A DNA stretch of 64,000 nt from Ryuthela nishihirai (Eukaryota > Arthropoda > Arachnida > Araneae > Heptathelidae), in NCBI GenBank assembly GCA_038380435.1, contig JAWZYU010000001.1:16286001-16350000 (forward strand), written 5' to 3'. This document shows positions 41,590-53,577 of the stretch, in pieces. Both the position numbers and the translations under genes were made by a program. Positions within the stretch are counted from its first letter, which is position 1, and each line of letters starts with the position of its first letter. The notes under the pieces are model-generated. The model saw nothing but the letters and a program-made list of their open reading frames with translations. It did no database searches and was not told the origin of the DNA.

Positions 41590-42430
41590 CAGATTTCGTA
41601 TCTCAGACGGAGATTGCCAAACCTTTTCTGGATGCACCGAAGTGGTATAGAGTGCAAGAAACGTCGGATGTTGCTCTTCAATTGATCAATGCCAAAAGGT
41701 ACTAGATCGCGATACACTCTTTCGTTAAGCATTCCCTAAAGATAAGTGTCGGGCAGGGTGAAGTATGGTGAATTCGAAGAGAACAGATAATCTGTCCTTC
41801 TGGAGATTGACGATTTGGAAAGTGCTGCTGGAGGACCTGAAACACCTTGCTTGCTGATTCCTTGCTTGGCCTAAGCGTGTGATATTGAGCAGAAAGGACT
41901 TGATCATCTTCTGTAGGTAACGTGTCTGATTTACCGTCCGATAAAGATTCACCGTCAGTCAAAGTCCGATAACACCATTCCCAGAAACGTCTCACCAGAT
42001 GATGACTTTCTCGCTGTGATGACTTCTCACGACTCATCTGCTCATTGGAATCCCAAGAACTTCGTCGTCTGCTTGTTCATGTATCTTTACAACAGCACAT
42101 GGCATTCATAAAAAACAGACATTGCAGAAGAAACTCTCGTCTTCGTAAACCTTAGAATGAGTTCGAGCGCAAAGCAAACTTTTTTTTTAAATATCTGGTT
42201 CTTGCAGCTTCTGCTTAACTTGCATATGGGGTAAAAAAGCCCCCAACTCATGAAGCATTCTTTGCACAGATGTTCTCTTCATGGTCAGCTCTTTTGCTAT
42301 TCGCCCTTAACTTTTCCTTGGTTATCTGAGAATTTTGTCAAGCACCTCCCCATACGGCTGTGGTAATTCATTTCCTTCCTGAACGATGCTTCCGCTGAAC
42401 CATTGTATAAATGAATTTATCAGAAAAGAA
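41590..42430 (-). pseudogene. Mariner-group transposase, heavily decayed
   Basis: Minus-strand frames give, in order: RIAKELTMKRTSVQRMLHEL (helix-turn-helix), then QVKQKLQEPDI, a broken catalytic region, then SHHLVRRFWEWCYRTLTDGE or, in another frame, KVIIW. Later LLNITRLGQARNQQARCF and KVWQSPSEIRNLIETFSF resemble the family C-terminus. Many stops and frame changes occur. The architecture resembles the element at 24812-25888 but the sequence is much older. Confidence 0.65.
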
Positions 42431-42821
42431 TTTAAAACTGTTTTACAAGAATTCAGAGGCAGTGTCCCATTTTGCTCATCTAAACTTGACGAACACTTGA
42501 AAATAATGACAGAACTAACGAAATAGGTAAGTTATGTTCAAGATCAGAAGAAATTATTAAAAGAAAAAGTATTAAATTAGACAGTGAGGTCAACGAAAAA
42601 GTGAGGCAATCGAGATTGCCGATATATCTGAACAAAGCGAAATAAAGAATGAGAATGCCATTCATAAATTAGCGAAAATGATAGCAGGACAGAATCAGAA
42701 TATGCTTTCAGTCTTCCTAAAGCATCAGTTTGGCATTTTAGAAAATGTACGCACTGCAGAATAAGCTGGTTAGATTGAGTCAAGTGTTCTCTCTGTAATT
42801 AACATGGAGCCAATTCCGTGC

Positions 42822-42899
42822 ATTTTCTGTAAACAGAACATTTTGACTGCATAAGAAATTATTTTCTGTAAACAGAACATTTTGACTGCATAAGAAATT
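42822..42899 (+). repeat. 39-bp tandem duplication
   Basis: ATTTTCTGTAAACAGAACAT up to AAGAAATT is repeated exactly twice (42822-42860 and 42861-42899). It is an unremarkable local duplication of 13 codons' length. Confidence 0.9.
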
Positions 42900-43084
42900 A
42901 TTCGATGTTCCGGAGCATGTGCTGCTAATTATCATTATTTCTGTGCTTGTTTTCTTTAAAATCGGATTCAAATCCCTAATTAAAAATAAAAAAATGTCAT
43001 GGTTCAAAAACCGCAAGTCGTTCATCACACTCAACAAAGTACTTCTGTTACCGTTAAAGAGAGGGAAACAACTTCCGATGAAGA

Positions 43085-43800
43085 CAAAATTAAATTGTTG
43101 ATGATGCAGATGTCTGAAATAAAAGAAGATATAGAACTCGTTAAAGAAATTAAGGTATTCGCTGAGTTTGCTTGAAGGAAACTTGATGAGTTAACAACAA
43201 TGATTAGATATCTTAAACAGGAAATCTGTGATTTAAAAAAGAAAAACGGTGAACTTGAAACGGCAAATGAAAATCTTGGATATGAGATAACTCAAATTAA
43301 ACATGAGTTAAACGAATTGCAGCAATATTCCAGAGGGCAGAATCTAGAGATACATGGCATACTGAAGAGCCGAATGAAGATTTGCCGTGTATAATGGAAA
43401 AAATAGCGAATAAGATAGAGATGGAATCAACTGTTGATGATATTTTGATGTCACACAGAGTTCCATCTGCTAATAAAAGTAAAATAAAGCCCATTATCGT
43501 TGAACGTAAAAGTAAACACGAAGTAAATGGTTAATTGCAAACAGATTTATTAATCATAAAATGAATTGTTGTGATATTGAATCTAGATTTGAAAATTCCA
43601 AAGTGTGTTTGAATGAACATTTAACCCCCATAATGAAACAATTACTATACAAAACAAAAAATGAAGGCAAAAAATCGGATTTTAAATTTACTTTGGTTAA
43701 AAATGGCAAAATCTTTATGATAAGGAATAAAACAAACAAAAAATATGGAGAGTTAGGAATGAAGATGATATAGATAAAATTATTAAGAATGATGTCAGGG
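43085..43800 (+). pseudogene. LINE copy 1 ORF1 (gag-like, coiled coil)
   Basis: Frames 43200-43394 and 43561-43773, plus the connecting frame. First comes a coiled coil (RYLKQEICDLKKKNGELE). The family motif QQYSRGQNLEIHGI (usually QYSRRNNLEI) follows, then SHRVPSANKSKIKPIIVERK, and finally VCLNEHLTPIMKQLLYKTKN with LVKNGKIFMIR. This is the nucleic-acid-binding ORF1 typical of CR1/L2/Jockey-like elements. Frame shifts near 43395 and 43530 break it. Confidence 0.82.
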
Positions 43801-43909
43801 TAATGAATGACAAATCATTTGAAGATACACAGTCTGATTACATGTCATTTGACAACCTGAAGACATTTTTTTTTCATTCGATGATAAATCAATATGTATA
43901 CGAAATATA

Positions 43910-43982
43910 CTGCTCAAAAAAATTAGGAAATATTTCAAAATTAATATGAAGCGATAATATATCCCTTAATTTTTGTGAGCAG
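43910..43982. mobile_element. Very short Tc1/mariner-type MITE
   Basis: This 73-bp element has inverted ends CTGCTCAAAAAAATTAGG and its reverse counterpart CCTTAATTTTTGTGAGCAG. It is flanked by TA on both sides. CTGCTCAAAAAAATTA is a familiar Tc1-type terminus. It sits inside the LINE between ORF1 and ORF2. Confidence 0.88.
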
Positions 43983-44019
43983 TATATTAACATACGTAGT
44001 ATTAGATCTAAATTAGAAT

Positions 44020-44640
44020 TATTGAAATGCTAATTGAAGAAACAAACAATCGCTTTCATATATTAATATTAACTGAGATCTGGATACAGAAAGATGAAAT
44101 TTGCATATGAAATTTAAATGGTTATAACAAATTCTATAAATGTAGAGTATATTACCTAATAAGAGTCTTACCTAAGCTAGGAGTAGCTTCTAGGATTCTT
44201 CTCTGTCCTATATTTCGCAAATCAAAAAAAAAAATATATATATATATATAATAAATCAGAAGGTATAATGATATTGATGAAAACAATATATAAAATTTTA
44301 TATTAAATAATATATAATAAACTTTATAATAAATGAATATATCGGATTTAATTACAGCAGAATCACTTTGTCTGACTTGGGAAAATCATGATATTTGTTT
44401 ATTTGCATTATACGGATCACATTCCTTTATTCCACAACAATTTATTGCAGAGCTAAACAATAACTTAAATTTATTTTAAAAAAATGCTGTCCTTAGAAGA
44501 GAATTTAACATTGGCATCTTGAGTAATCACGAATATGTAGGAGAGTACTCAGACATGCTTTCATCATATGGCCTGCAATCACATATAGAGAGAGCAACTA
44601 GGGAAGCTAGAGACCGCATCATGCCTCGATCATGTATTTT
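44020..44640 (+). pseudogene. LINE copy 1 endonuclease fragments
   Basis: Frames read NRFHILILTEIWIQKDEICI (usually LTEtWl), then NLNGYNKFYKCR. At about 44500-44610, REFNIGILSNHEYVGEYSDM, LSSYGLQSHIERATREARDR and SCIFDD resemble the GDFNI...CIDHI region. The domain is broken by stops and by AT-rich insertions around 44220-44340. Confidence 0.72.
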
Positions 44641-45260
44641 TGATGATGGCTGCTACTGCTGGGGTGCAGGCAGCAGTAATTTACACTGACCTGGATGGCC
44701 ATTTTGCTATTGGTGTCAAATTTATTGTACCCACAATAGAAAATATCAATAAAGAGATTATTAATTGGAAAGAACTTAAATATCATAAAAACGTTAATTT
44801 ATGCTACAAAACGTTTATAAAAATATTTTCATCTTAATTTAAAAATCTAAACAATATTCCATAAAAAGGGGGAATCATACACTCAACTTGAAGAACGCAT
44901 ATCACCTCTGGTGTATATGAGAATCTCATTTTCAAAGTGAAAGAAGTTTTTCCTTTCCCTACTGTTTTATTCCTTAAAAGTTTTAATTTGAGCAAGCGGA
45001 TGATAGGAAAATGCAAATAGTATTTCATTAGTAATTATACAACATAAAAGTATTCGTCTTTTAATTCTTAAATCTAGAAACTTGCATTTCCCACATCTCT
45101 CTCAGAAAAGTGGGTACATTATTGCTCTCAGTAAAATATCTCTTATAAACTACCACTAATTTTTGTAATTTCTATTCTATACATGTTATTTGTAAAACTA
45201 GATAATAATTCTGCCGTTTCATCATTTTAGTGATCTGTAATGATATATATATTAAAACTA
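44640..45260. other. LINE interior, little recognisable
   Basis: From about 44690 a frame reads AIGVKFIVPTIENINKEIIN, which may be the segment after the endonuclease. The remainder is AT-rich with no clear match before the satellite-like repeats. Confidence 0.4.
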
Positions 45261-45264
45261 CTAA

Positions 45265-46060
45265 GTATTCGGAAAATGCGAATTATAATATTTCATTAGT
45301 ACCAATCAAATTGAAAAAGAGTTTTCTAATTATCATTTTCATTGTTTCCAATGGAAAGTTCACGACGTTCGCATTCCACTACCAGAATTTCATATGTCTA
45401 TCAGAAATACATCGCTGCAATATTCGTTTGAAATTTTGGAATTTTCAAGCTTTTTCACCGTTAGATGGCGCAATTATAGTGTTCGAAAGATTCCGAAAGT
45501 GCGAATCATAATATTTTATCAATTCCTATCTAACCCTTAAAAAGATCATTTCGTTTATCTCTAAATACAAACAATTATCTGCTAAAACAAATAATTGTCT
45601 TTTCCCACCCACCCTGGGTCTAAGAGGTCAATTTATTGTTGCCAATGGAAGTATCATGGCGTTCATATTCCACCAGCAAAATTTAAAATTCCCAGCTTAA
45701 ATACGTCGTTTACAATATTTGTTTGAAGTTTTCGAATTTGAAAATTTTTCCACCGTTATATGCGCAGTTATAGTTTTCCGAAGATTTAAAAAATATGAAT
45801 CATAATATTTTATTAATTCCTAACTAACCGAAAAAGAATTTTTCATTAATTACTAAAAACAAACAATTGTCTTCTAAAACTGAAAAGTTGTGTTTTCCCA
45901 CCTACTCTGGGTCTAAGGGGTCAACTCATTATTGGCAATGAAAACTTCGTGATCTTCACATTCCACCATGTAAATTTCAAACTTCTAGCATAAATACATC
46001 GTTTGCAGTATTCGTTTGAAATTATCAAGTTTTCAAAATTTTCCACCACTAGAGGTCGTT
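45265..46060 (+). repeat. Satellite-like tandem repeat, about three units of 230-300 bp
   Basis: Blocks recur in order: GAATCATAATATTTTATCAA (about 45275, 45505, 45795), CACCCTGGGTCTAAGAGGTC (45610, 45905), TTCATATTCCACCAGCAAAA-type (45370, 45670, 45955), and TTCGTTTGAAATT followed by TTTTTCACCGTTAGATGGCG (45425, 45715, 46010). Divergence between units is considerable. The array separates the LINE endonuclease from its downstream part. Confidence 0.85.
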
Positions 46061-46199
46061 TTCTTTGAAAACAGGATAAAAATAGTAGGAAAGAACCAAA
46101 ATGCAATAAGGTCTGCAAAAAAACAATTTTTATAGAACACAATTTATTATTTGCAACGGTCATAATAAGAAACAATGGAGGTTTATTAATAATTGTTCA

Positions 46200-47630
46200 T
46201 AAAAAATCTGCTTTAGTTCTACCTAACACGCCTGCTGGATCTAATCAAACTTTAGAGAGTATTTCGATCGACACTGCTAATGATTTTAATGCCTTCTTTG
46301 TTAATGTAAAAGATGAAATTGGTATTCAAACTATAGAGGAATTAGACCCTACCAGGTCTAGTAGTTAGCGTACCTGACTGCTAAGACCAGCGGGCATGTC
46401 CTTGTGTAAGAGTTTGTATGTTATATGAGAAACCACGACAAGCTTAATATAGCTTGTAAGTAATCCCGTGCTTTGTGTTTAAATATATATATAAAGAAAC
46501 ACAGGATCTAGTCCATTGGAAAAGAATTTCAATGTTTCTTTCCCTAATAATTGAAGTGGGGAATAGAGAACTATTATTAGCCTTAAGGAACATAAAAGTC
46601 CTGGATTAGATGATAGTAGGATCAACATAAGGAAAAATTGTGTTAATTATATTACATGCCCAGTCATGTTTTTAATTTATCATTTGAAACTGGTAATTTT
46701 CCAGATGAATTTAAGAAAACGATTATAACACCAATTTATAATAAGGGCAATATGAATTCTCTATCTAACTAGACAATTCTCTCTTATTTGCATTTTTGGT
46801 AACATATTTGAAAAATGGTTAAAAAGCTATTGAACAACTATCTTCCACAAAATTCCTTATATTCTGATAATCAGTTCGAGTTTCTAGAAGGAAAAAAATG
46901 CAGACTAACTACCTTTTTAGATATCGAAAGGGCATTTGACATTGTTTCTCATGATATTTTGTTGCATAAATTGAAACAGTTTGGAGTCAGGGGCTAGTGT
47001 TAAACTGGTTTAAGAGCTATCTATCGAACCGAAAACAGAATGTAAAAATTACGTTTTCTAAGCAATGTATTGAATTTAAAGGAAGGTGTCCCACAAGGAA
47101 CAATTTTAGGACCAATTCTTTTCTTGATATTGTTGAATGATTTTAGTTCTTTAAAAAACGGTGGACATCAATAACTGATAATCGACAGATAAATGCTTTG
47201 CTGATGATACTGCCATAACGTTTCTAGTGAAAATGTATTATGAAAACTTGCTATGTGGCATAACAAATGATTTAGTTAAGGTTAATAAATTGTTTTAAAA
47301 AAATAATCTATTTCTAAATATAGATAAAACGAAGTATGTTTTGTATAATAAAAAAAATAGTTCGGTTATAAATGATATAATAATGAAAATGCCTAAATCA
47401 GACTCTAATATAGTGGATAATTGTGGCTGTGTTTCTATTGAAAGAATTTCCAAAATTATGCATTTAGAGATAACAATAGATCAAAAATTAAATGGGAAAC
47501 CCCATATCAATAATCTGACAAAAAACTGAGATCAATGTTATGTAAAATATAGTATCTAAAACAAGTTTTGAATCGGGAAACATTTTCTACAAATAAAATA
47601 TTAAAAAAAATAACTGATAATAATGGCAAA
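46200..47630 (+). pseudogene. LINE copy 1 reverse transcriptase, broken
   Basis: Frames read SIDTANDFNAFFVNVKDEIG (pre-RT), then after a small insertion LEMFIKLKDGIYP-like decayed sequence. Frame 46815-46997 gives NNYLPQNSLYSDNQFEFLEG, TTFLDIERAFDIVSHDILLH (first catalytic Asp) and KLKQFGVRG. After a stop come WFKSYLSNRKQNVKI, GTILGPILFLILL-type sequence and AFADDTAITF (FADD box). Frame 47341-47529 covers the thumb. The many stops show it is long dead. Confidence 0.82.
46354..46490 (+). mobile_element. tRNA-headed SINE-like insertion
   Basis: GGTCTAGTAGTTAGCGTACC resembles a tRNA A box region and is followed by TGCTAAGACCAGCGGGCATG; the B box is decayed. It ends in an ATATATATAA stretch. It interrupts the LINE between TIEELDPT and the continuing sequence. 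Confidence 0.55.
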
Positions 47631-47662
47631 ATAAAGTTAGAGACACAGCGTGAGATTCAGTT

Positions 47663-47914
47663 GTTCGTAAATGTTCACTATAATGCTATAGATAAAAGTA
47701 CGTATATACGGCAACCGTCGGTGTTGTTAGGTGTCCAAAGGCACTTACTTAGGGTTGACTTCAATGCGTCGCGGACAAGTCAGCTTCCTGTTCTTCTCTT
47801 CCTTTGACAGCTGTCTTACTTCCCTCTGCACAAAATCCTTTTGACACTAACAAAACCAACGGCTGCCGTATATACGTACTTTTACCTACAGCATTATAGT
47901 GAACCTTTACGAAC
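47663..47914. mobile_element. 252-bp MITE with about 85-bp terminal inverted repeats
   Basis: The left end GTTCGTAAATGTTCACTATA and the reverse complement of the right end (GTTCGTAAAGGTTCACTATA) match for about 85 bp with few differences. The match includes AAAGTACGTATATACGGCA. A non-coding middle of about 80 bp separates the arms. No obvious target duplication is visible. It lies inside the LINE C-terminal region. Confidence 0.88.
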
Positions 47915-48111
47915 TCTTGATAATAATGAGTTTGGAGATAGTCTGCATAATGGTTATATTAAACTTTATGTACTACCCTTCATTAAAAATATGCCTATAA
48001 ATTAATGATATATCTTTTTGTAAATGATAACTTACATAATCTGAAAGTAGATAATTAATGTCTACGATCAAATGGAAAGAAGTATGTAATTCCCCTTGTT
48101 AAAAAAGAACT

Positions 48112-49195
48112 AATACACTGAGTAGTGTGTGAGTGTTGGAATGGCTTGTAGCAATTGGTTTAGCATTGCTTCTGATGTTCGAAAAGGGTACATTTTGTCT
48201 CCTTTTCTCTTTAGTTTGGTTATTGATTATGTTATGCGAAATTCACTGCAAGAGAAAGATTTTTGTCTTTAAATGGGCTGGAGATACGAAAATTTCTGAC
48301 TTAGATTATGCTGATGATTTGGCTCCTTTTCGCAAATGATGTTGATGAGATGAACCCTTTCATTCGAGCTATTGATGAAACTAGTAGTAGAGTAGGTTTG
48401 GTTATAAACAGAGAGAAAACTAAAGTGATGAAAATTGGTCAGGCAGGCTGTGATTCAGTTAATCTAAATGGTTGCAGCTTTGAACAAGTGTCACAGTTTA
48501 ATTATCTTGGGAGCTATGTAACTGATACTGTTGATATGCGGCATGAGATTAACAGACGGATAGGGATTGCTGCCGGGACTTTTAAGAATCAATGGAGAGT
48601 GTCGAGAAATAGGCGTATACACCTAAAGACTAAAATTAGAATGTATAATACTTTGGTTCTTTCTAAGGTTAGTTATGGTAGTGAAACCCGGACGTTTTGT
48701 AAACAAGATAACAAGAAACTAGATACTTTTGATTCTAGATGCTTATGCAATATTTTGGGTATTAGTTGGTTCAACTTTGTAAGTAATGATGAGGTTAGGC
48801 AAAGGAGTCGGCAACCTCCTTTAAGCAACATATCGTGCAGAGAGAGACTCCGTTGGTTTGGCCATGTTGCCCGTATGGATAATTATATATTAGCGAATAG
48901 GGTTTTGTACAGTTTGCCTAAAGGCCTGAGAAAGAGGGGGAGACTTAGGATGCAGTGGGCAGATAATTTCAAAGAGGACCTTGTTAAAATTGGTATTCAC
49001 TGATCAAATGCAGCAGATGTAGCTAAGGATAGATATGTTTGGAGGAAAATTTAAATTTTTATTATTTTAAATTAAATAAAATAATTATTAAATTATATAA
49101 ATATATAACAATAATAATTAAATAAATAATTTATAATTTAAATTTAATTTAAATTTCACTGTCTGATTGGACTACGTAGCCAATGGCTGCTTGAG
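48112..49195 (+). mobile_element. RTE-type retrotransposon, copy 3, 5'-truncated, inside LINE copy 1
   Basis: The sequence starts in the RT region at AACACTGAGT-like sequence and runs to the family 3' end (GGCTGCTTGAGGATGATGA). An A/T-only stretch is inserted at about 49050-49150. After it, the LINE coding sequence resumes (FNNLPLDLKNQNGRLPLYKK at about 49225). Confidence 0.9.
48133..49003 (+). pseudogene. RTE copy 3 RT and C-terminal region
   Basis: Frame 48133-48339 has KWAGDTKISDLDYADDLA (YADD box), then a frame change. The 231-aa frame 48308-49003 follows with VGLVINREKTKVMKIGQAG, SQFNYLGSYVTDTVDMRHEI, SYGSETRTFCKQDNKKLDTF and RERLRWFGHVARMDNYILAN. It lacks the endonuclease and half of RT, so it cannot act alone. 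It reads correctly across the point where copy 4 has a frameshift. Confidence 0.9.
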
Positions 49196-50711
49196 GATGA
49201 TGACACAAATGCATAACTATTTAGCTCTTAAATATTTAATAATTTACCTCTTGATTTAAAAAATCAAAACGGTAGATTGCCTTTGTATAAAAAGAGATTA
49301 AAGAACTATTTCTTGGCTATAAGTGATATTGAACATATATTAATAATTCTTAGATAACAAAAAGTATTTTTTTCCTACTCTGCTACGTTATGCATACTGC
49401 CTATTTGTGACGTTTCAAGTTAATTAGATTTTTGCAGTTATACTGTTTTTGTAGTAGTTAACTAATTACATCTGTTAATTAATTATCATTATTGTTTTTA
49501 TCGTGATTTTCTCACTTTTAAAATTGATTTTTAATTTATTTATTGTACTTTCATATGTAATATGTACTACAACAACCTAGTCAAGCTTTTGCTTTTGGGT
49601 TGTTTACATGTTGATATATTTTAATGTATAATTTCTATGAAAATAAACTTGAACTTCAACTTCAAGTTATGCATTGTACACCAGTCAAGAATACAAATAG
49701 ATTAAAACCATACTGGTTTTGTTCATTTACTGTTCAACAATAAACTGTCATATGTAAAAGTTTGGTTTGGATCAAGGAAAACCAAGGAACTGTAGATAAA
49801 AATTATAAGGAATAAAAAAGAACGTAGAGCAAATGCGATACATGATAACAAAGAGTCCCGCAGAGTTTATGTAAATGATCACTTAATGCTGAAAAGAAAA
49901 ATTGTTGTACAAAGCAAAATTTAAACAGAAAGAACGAGACTTTAGGTTTGTTCGGTACGTGACTCTGGAATCACGTACCCAAACAGTGTATCATGTAAGT
50001 AATCAAGTAGTATATCATGTGAGTATCAAGTAGTATGTCATGTACCAGAAAAATTAGGGTACAAAAATAATTGGAATTTGGAATAACCATGATCTAGATT
50101 GTTTAAAGTAATTGCATTGAATTATATGTGATTTATGTTCTAATTAAATTTAAATTTCAGAAATGGAGAGAACACACATTAAGGTTAGCTTTAACAACAA
50201 GCATGTTTAGTCAAGCATATTTAGTAACGCTATTAACATTTCCATTGAAAGTGAAAATATTTATGACAAGAAATATTATCTATGAGGTAAATGCCTAAGA
50301 TTGATTCAAGGTAATATTAGAAGACTTGGAAAACATTTAAATCATTTTATGGTTTTCTTAATCTCACTAATTTAAAATGCGATATCATTGTTCTTACTGA
50401 AATCTGGGTCAAAGGGGGAGTAATATCAGTTAACGAAATTGAGGGTTATAATAGATTTCATAAATGAAGAGAAGATAAGGAATCGGGAGGTATATATGCG
50501 TCAAAGATTTCTTAGTTGCTAAAGAAAAAAATGATATTTCAACAGCAGATTGTGTGGAAATTTTTCTTAGAATATGTAATGCTAATTTTACTTTATATGT
50601 CTGCATAGGTTTCACCAATATCAAAAAATTTAATTTATAGAAGGGTGAAGAAATTGGCTGGGAAATGTTGTGACTAACTATGCTGTACTAACAGGAGATT
50701 TTAATATAAAA

Positions 50712-50912
50712 TAAATAAATAATTACTCCCTCAAGCAGCTGCTTGCCACAGAGGTCTGATAGGAGCCTGTCAGTTTATATACCATAGTAGAAGGTTATGA
50801 GAATGGAAGGACCTCAGCAGAAAAACAACACAAACGTCCATGCCTTATCCGGGGCTCGAACACAGGTCCCTTAGATCAGTAGCCAAGGGCCCTAACTACT
50901 TGGCCACATGCA
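50712..50912 (-). mobile_element. SINE1 copy h, full length, inside LINE copy 2
   Basis: On the minus strand the tRNA-like head GTGGCCAAGTAGTTAGGGCC is followed by a B box (TGTTCGAGCCC). The typical CTGACAGGCTCCTATCAG region and AAGCAGCTGCTTGAGGGAGT end complete it. Confidence 0.9.
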
Positions 50913-53560
50913 CTTAAATACATGTGCACATGCTAGACATTTTCTGTGTATGATTTCGTTTAATGAATTTGTAACGTTCCATAATGAAATTACTAGAAAT
51001 TTTTAAAAAAATTTTCTTGACCATTTATATGTCAAAAATTTTAAGTTAAATGATATAAGCACTTCAATAATTAAATTAAACTATCAAATCATTATTTTGT
51101 AGACATTAATATCAGATGTGGTTACAATAACTCTGAAATTATCAGTGGAAAACTTTATTTGGTAAACAAGGTTGAAATTGATAAATTTCACTAATCTCTA
51201 CACGACACATCTTGGGACGAGCTGTTAAAACAAATAATATTAACTTAGGATTTGAAATGTTTCTGAATGTGCTGAAAAGTTCGTTCAGAAATTTTCACAT
51301 CATTGGAAAATGTAGTTATATTAAACAGTACATTAAAAGGCCACATCTAAAACCTTGGATAACTAAAGAATTCTTTTAATTATAAAAAGGGATAAAATGT
51401 ATAAAGAGAATAGGATAGCTGGTCAAAGAGAGTCACAATTTTATTTAAAAATAAAGAAATAATCTAACAATTCGAATTAGAAATGCTTAAATTGATTAAT
51501 ATCAGGATATCTTCCATAAAAAATTTGAACACAATAAACAAAATATGTGAAAAAATTCAGCAGTTCCCCGATATATTCTTATGCTAGATTGAAAATAAAC
51601 AAAATACTAGATATGAGGGTGATCCTTTGACTTTTGAAAATGAATTTAATAAATATTTTCTAAAAGCGGTCAAATCTTTACATTTGCACCTTTCAGAGCA
51701 AAAGGTATTGATAAACGGGTATAGAAAATGTTCCTAAAGTTATGTTCAGAATAATTGCATGTTTCAGAAGGTGAAATTTGCAATGTAATTAGACAGCTGT
51801 ATGTTACGAAATTTTCTGGATCTGATGGCATCTCTACTTTTATTGCGAAGAAAGTGTTTTAGGATATTAAGTATGTATTATTCAACTGCAAATAAATCTT
51901 TAGAAAATGTGTTTTTCCCGTCGTTCCAAAGATATCAGTAGCACTTCCAATATTTAAGAGAGGTAATTATAATATCTTAGAGAATTATCATCCAATTTCT
52001 ATGTTATCAGCATTTTCTAAAGTAGTAGAGAAAAAAGGGAAAATAAAAATTTTATTCGAATTGGAAACTTAAAGCTTTTTTTCTGCGAAAAGTAGTTCGG
52101 TTTTAGGGAAAGAAAAAGGGGCAGAAGAGGGAGTTTTATAATTTACTATGATTATTTATAACATTTAATTTATATTGGTTACGGTAATGCTATTTCTGGA
52201 TGTAGAAAAAGCATTTGTCTCACGTGATATACCATTAGAAAAAAATATAATTCAGGAATTGGGGGAAAATTGTTTCCTTGGATTAAAAGTTATTTATCAT
52301 GGAAAAAATAGCAAAAATTAAAGGCACCTTCAATAATGATATGTTTATTGATATCAGGGTTCCACAAAGTTCAGTATTGGGGCCTGTATTATTTCTAGTA
52401 ATATATATATTACATATTGCATGTCAGTTTGTTAACGATATATGCAACTTTGTGTTTAAAAGGAAAATAATTACATTTGTAAATGATATTGACATTAATT
52501 TATTCACATAGTGAAAATGAAATTATGCAAAAAAAATGGTTTTACTAAATTTGAGAACATAGTTTAAAAGACACAAAGTATTTCTGAAGGTTTCTAAGAC
52601 CAAATACAGGTAATTAAGTAATAAATTAAAATAAAGAGAAAAATGAAAATATTCCAATACTAAGTCAAATTCTAATATCGTTAATCAAATTCTATATAAT
52701 ATCGAAGAGCCAAATTCTAATATCGTTAATTTCTAAACTAGGCATTTTACAGGGAAATAGCACTAGATGAATTTAAATCTCATTCCAATATATCTGAATC
52801 TCGATTTTGAACAATATTCGGTCAATACCTTAAGAGTTGTAGAAGTCGGAATATTGAACGATAACAGTGTCAGTTATAAGAATTTATTCCAGAACTTAAT
52901 TGAAATTTCTTAAAATAAGTATTGTTTCAAACTCTTTAACATTAGTGTATGTTGTAGAATTTTTTGCAAATGGTTCTTTTAATAATTATAAATTTTGCAC
53001 ATGTTTCTTAGAACTGACTTTGCTGCTATTAAATATTCAAGTTTCCATAGACCTTTAAATATCTAAGTAATATTATTAAAAATCTAGATTTGGAGACATT
53101 TGAATAACATTTTTATTTATCCAGTCCTATTTTCCTAGAAAAGTTTTTTGTGGAAATTTACGGATCTTCGAATTTGACTCTCCATGACTTAACACGCGAA
53201 TGTTCCAATTTTTCTGTCCATTACCTGAATGTAAGTTAAATAAAGAATACATTTAAGAAAAAGTAAAGTATAAGTAAAATTGAAGAATGCATTTTTTCTA
53301 AGCAAAATTAAATATCATAATTTGAAACGTAAGAAAAAGTTTGCCGTTTTGACAGAGTTGAAGCAGTTGATACTACAAAATATCTCAGAGTAATCATTGA
53401 AGGTCAGTTATCTTGGAAACAGAGGTTGCCGATGTTTTGAAAACGTAAATTCGATTATTTCAAAAATTTATTTTATTAGAAATTTTGTTGGAATTTCAAC
53501 CTTGTTAATAATTTACAACTCACTGATTAAGTCTTATCTTTCATGTGGCATTCTATCATC

Positions 53561-53577
53561 GGGGGGGGGGGGGGGGG
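53561..53577 (+). repeat. 17-base G-run
   Basis: An uninterrupted run of G occurs in otherwise AT-rich DNA within the LINE copy 2 C-terminal region. It can form a G-quadruplex. Its exact length may be unreliable because homopolymers are error-prone in sequencing. Confidence 0.85.

Larger units (their letters stand above)
42430..49675 (+). mobile_element. CR1/L2-like LINE, copy 1, with several nested insertions
   Basis: The order is ORF1 (gag-like), ORF2 endonuclease, reverse transcriptase, C-terminal region and 3' end. The 3' end near 49640-49675 has GAACTTCAACTTCAA, a short-repeat tail. It is interrupted by a 73-bp MITE, satellite-like repeats (45265-46060), a tRNA-headed piece (46354-46490), a 252-bp MITE (47663-47914) and an RTE fragment (48112-49195). 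The start is uncertain: ORF1 is clear only from about 43085. Clade within CR1/L2/Jockey is not resolved. Confidence 0.78.
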
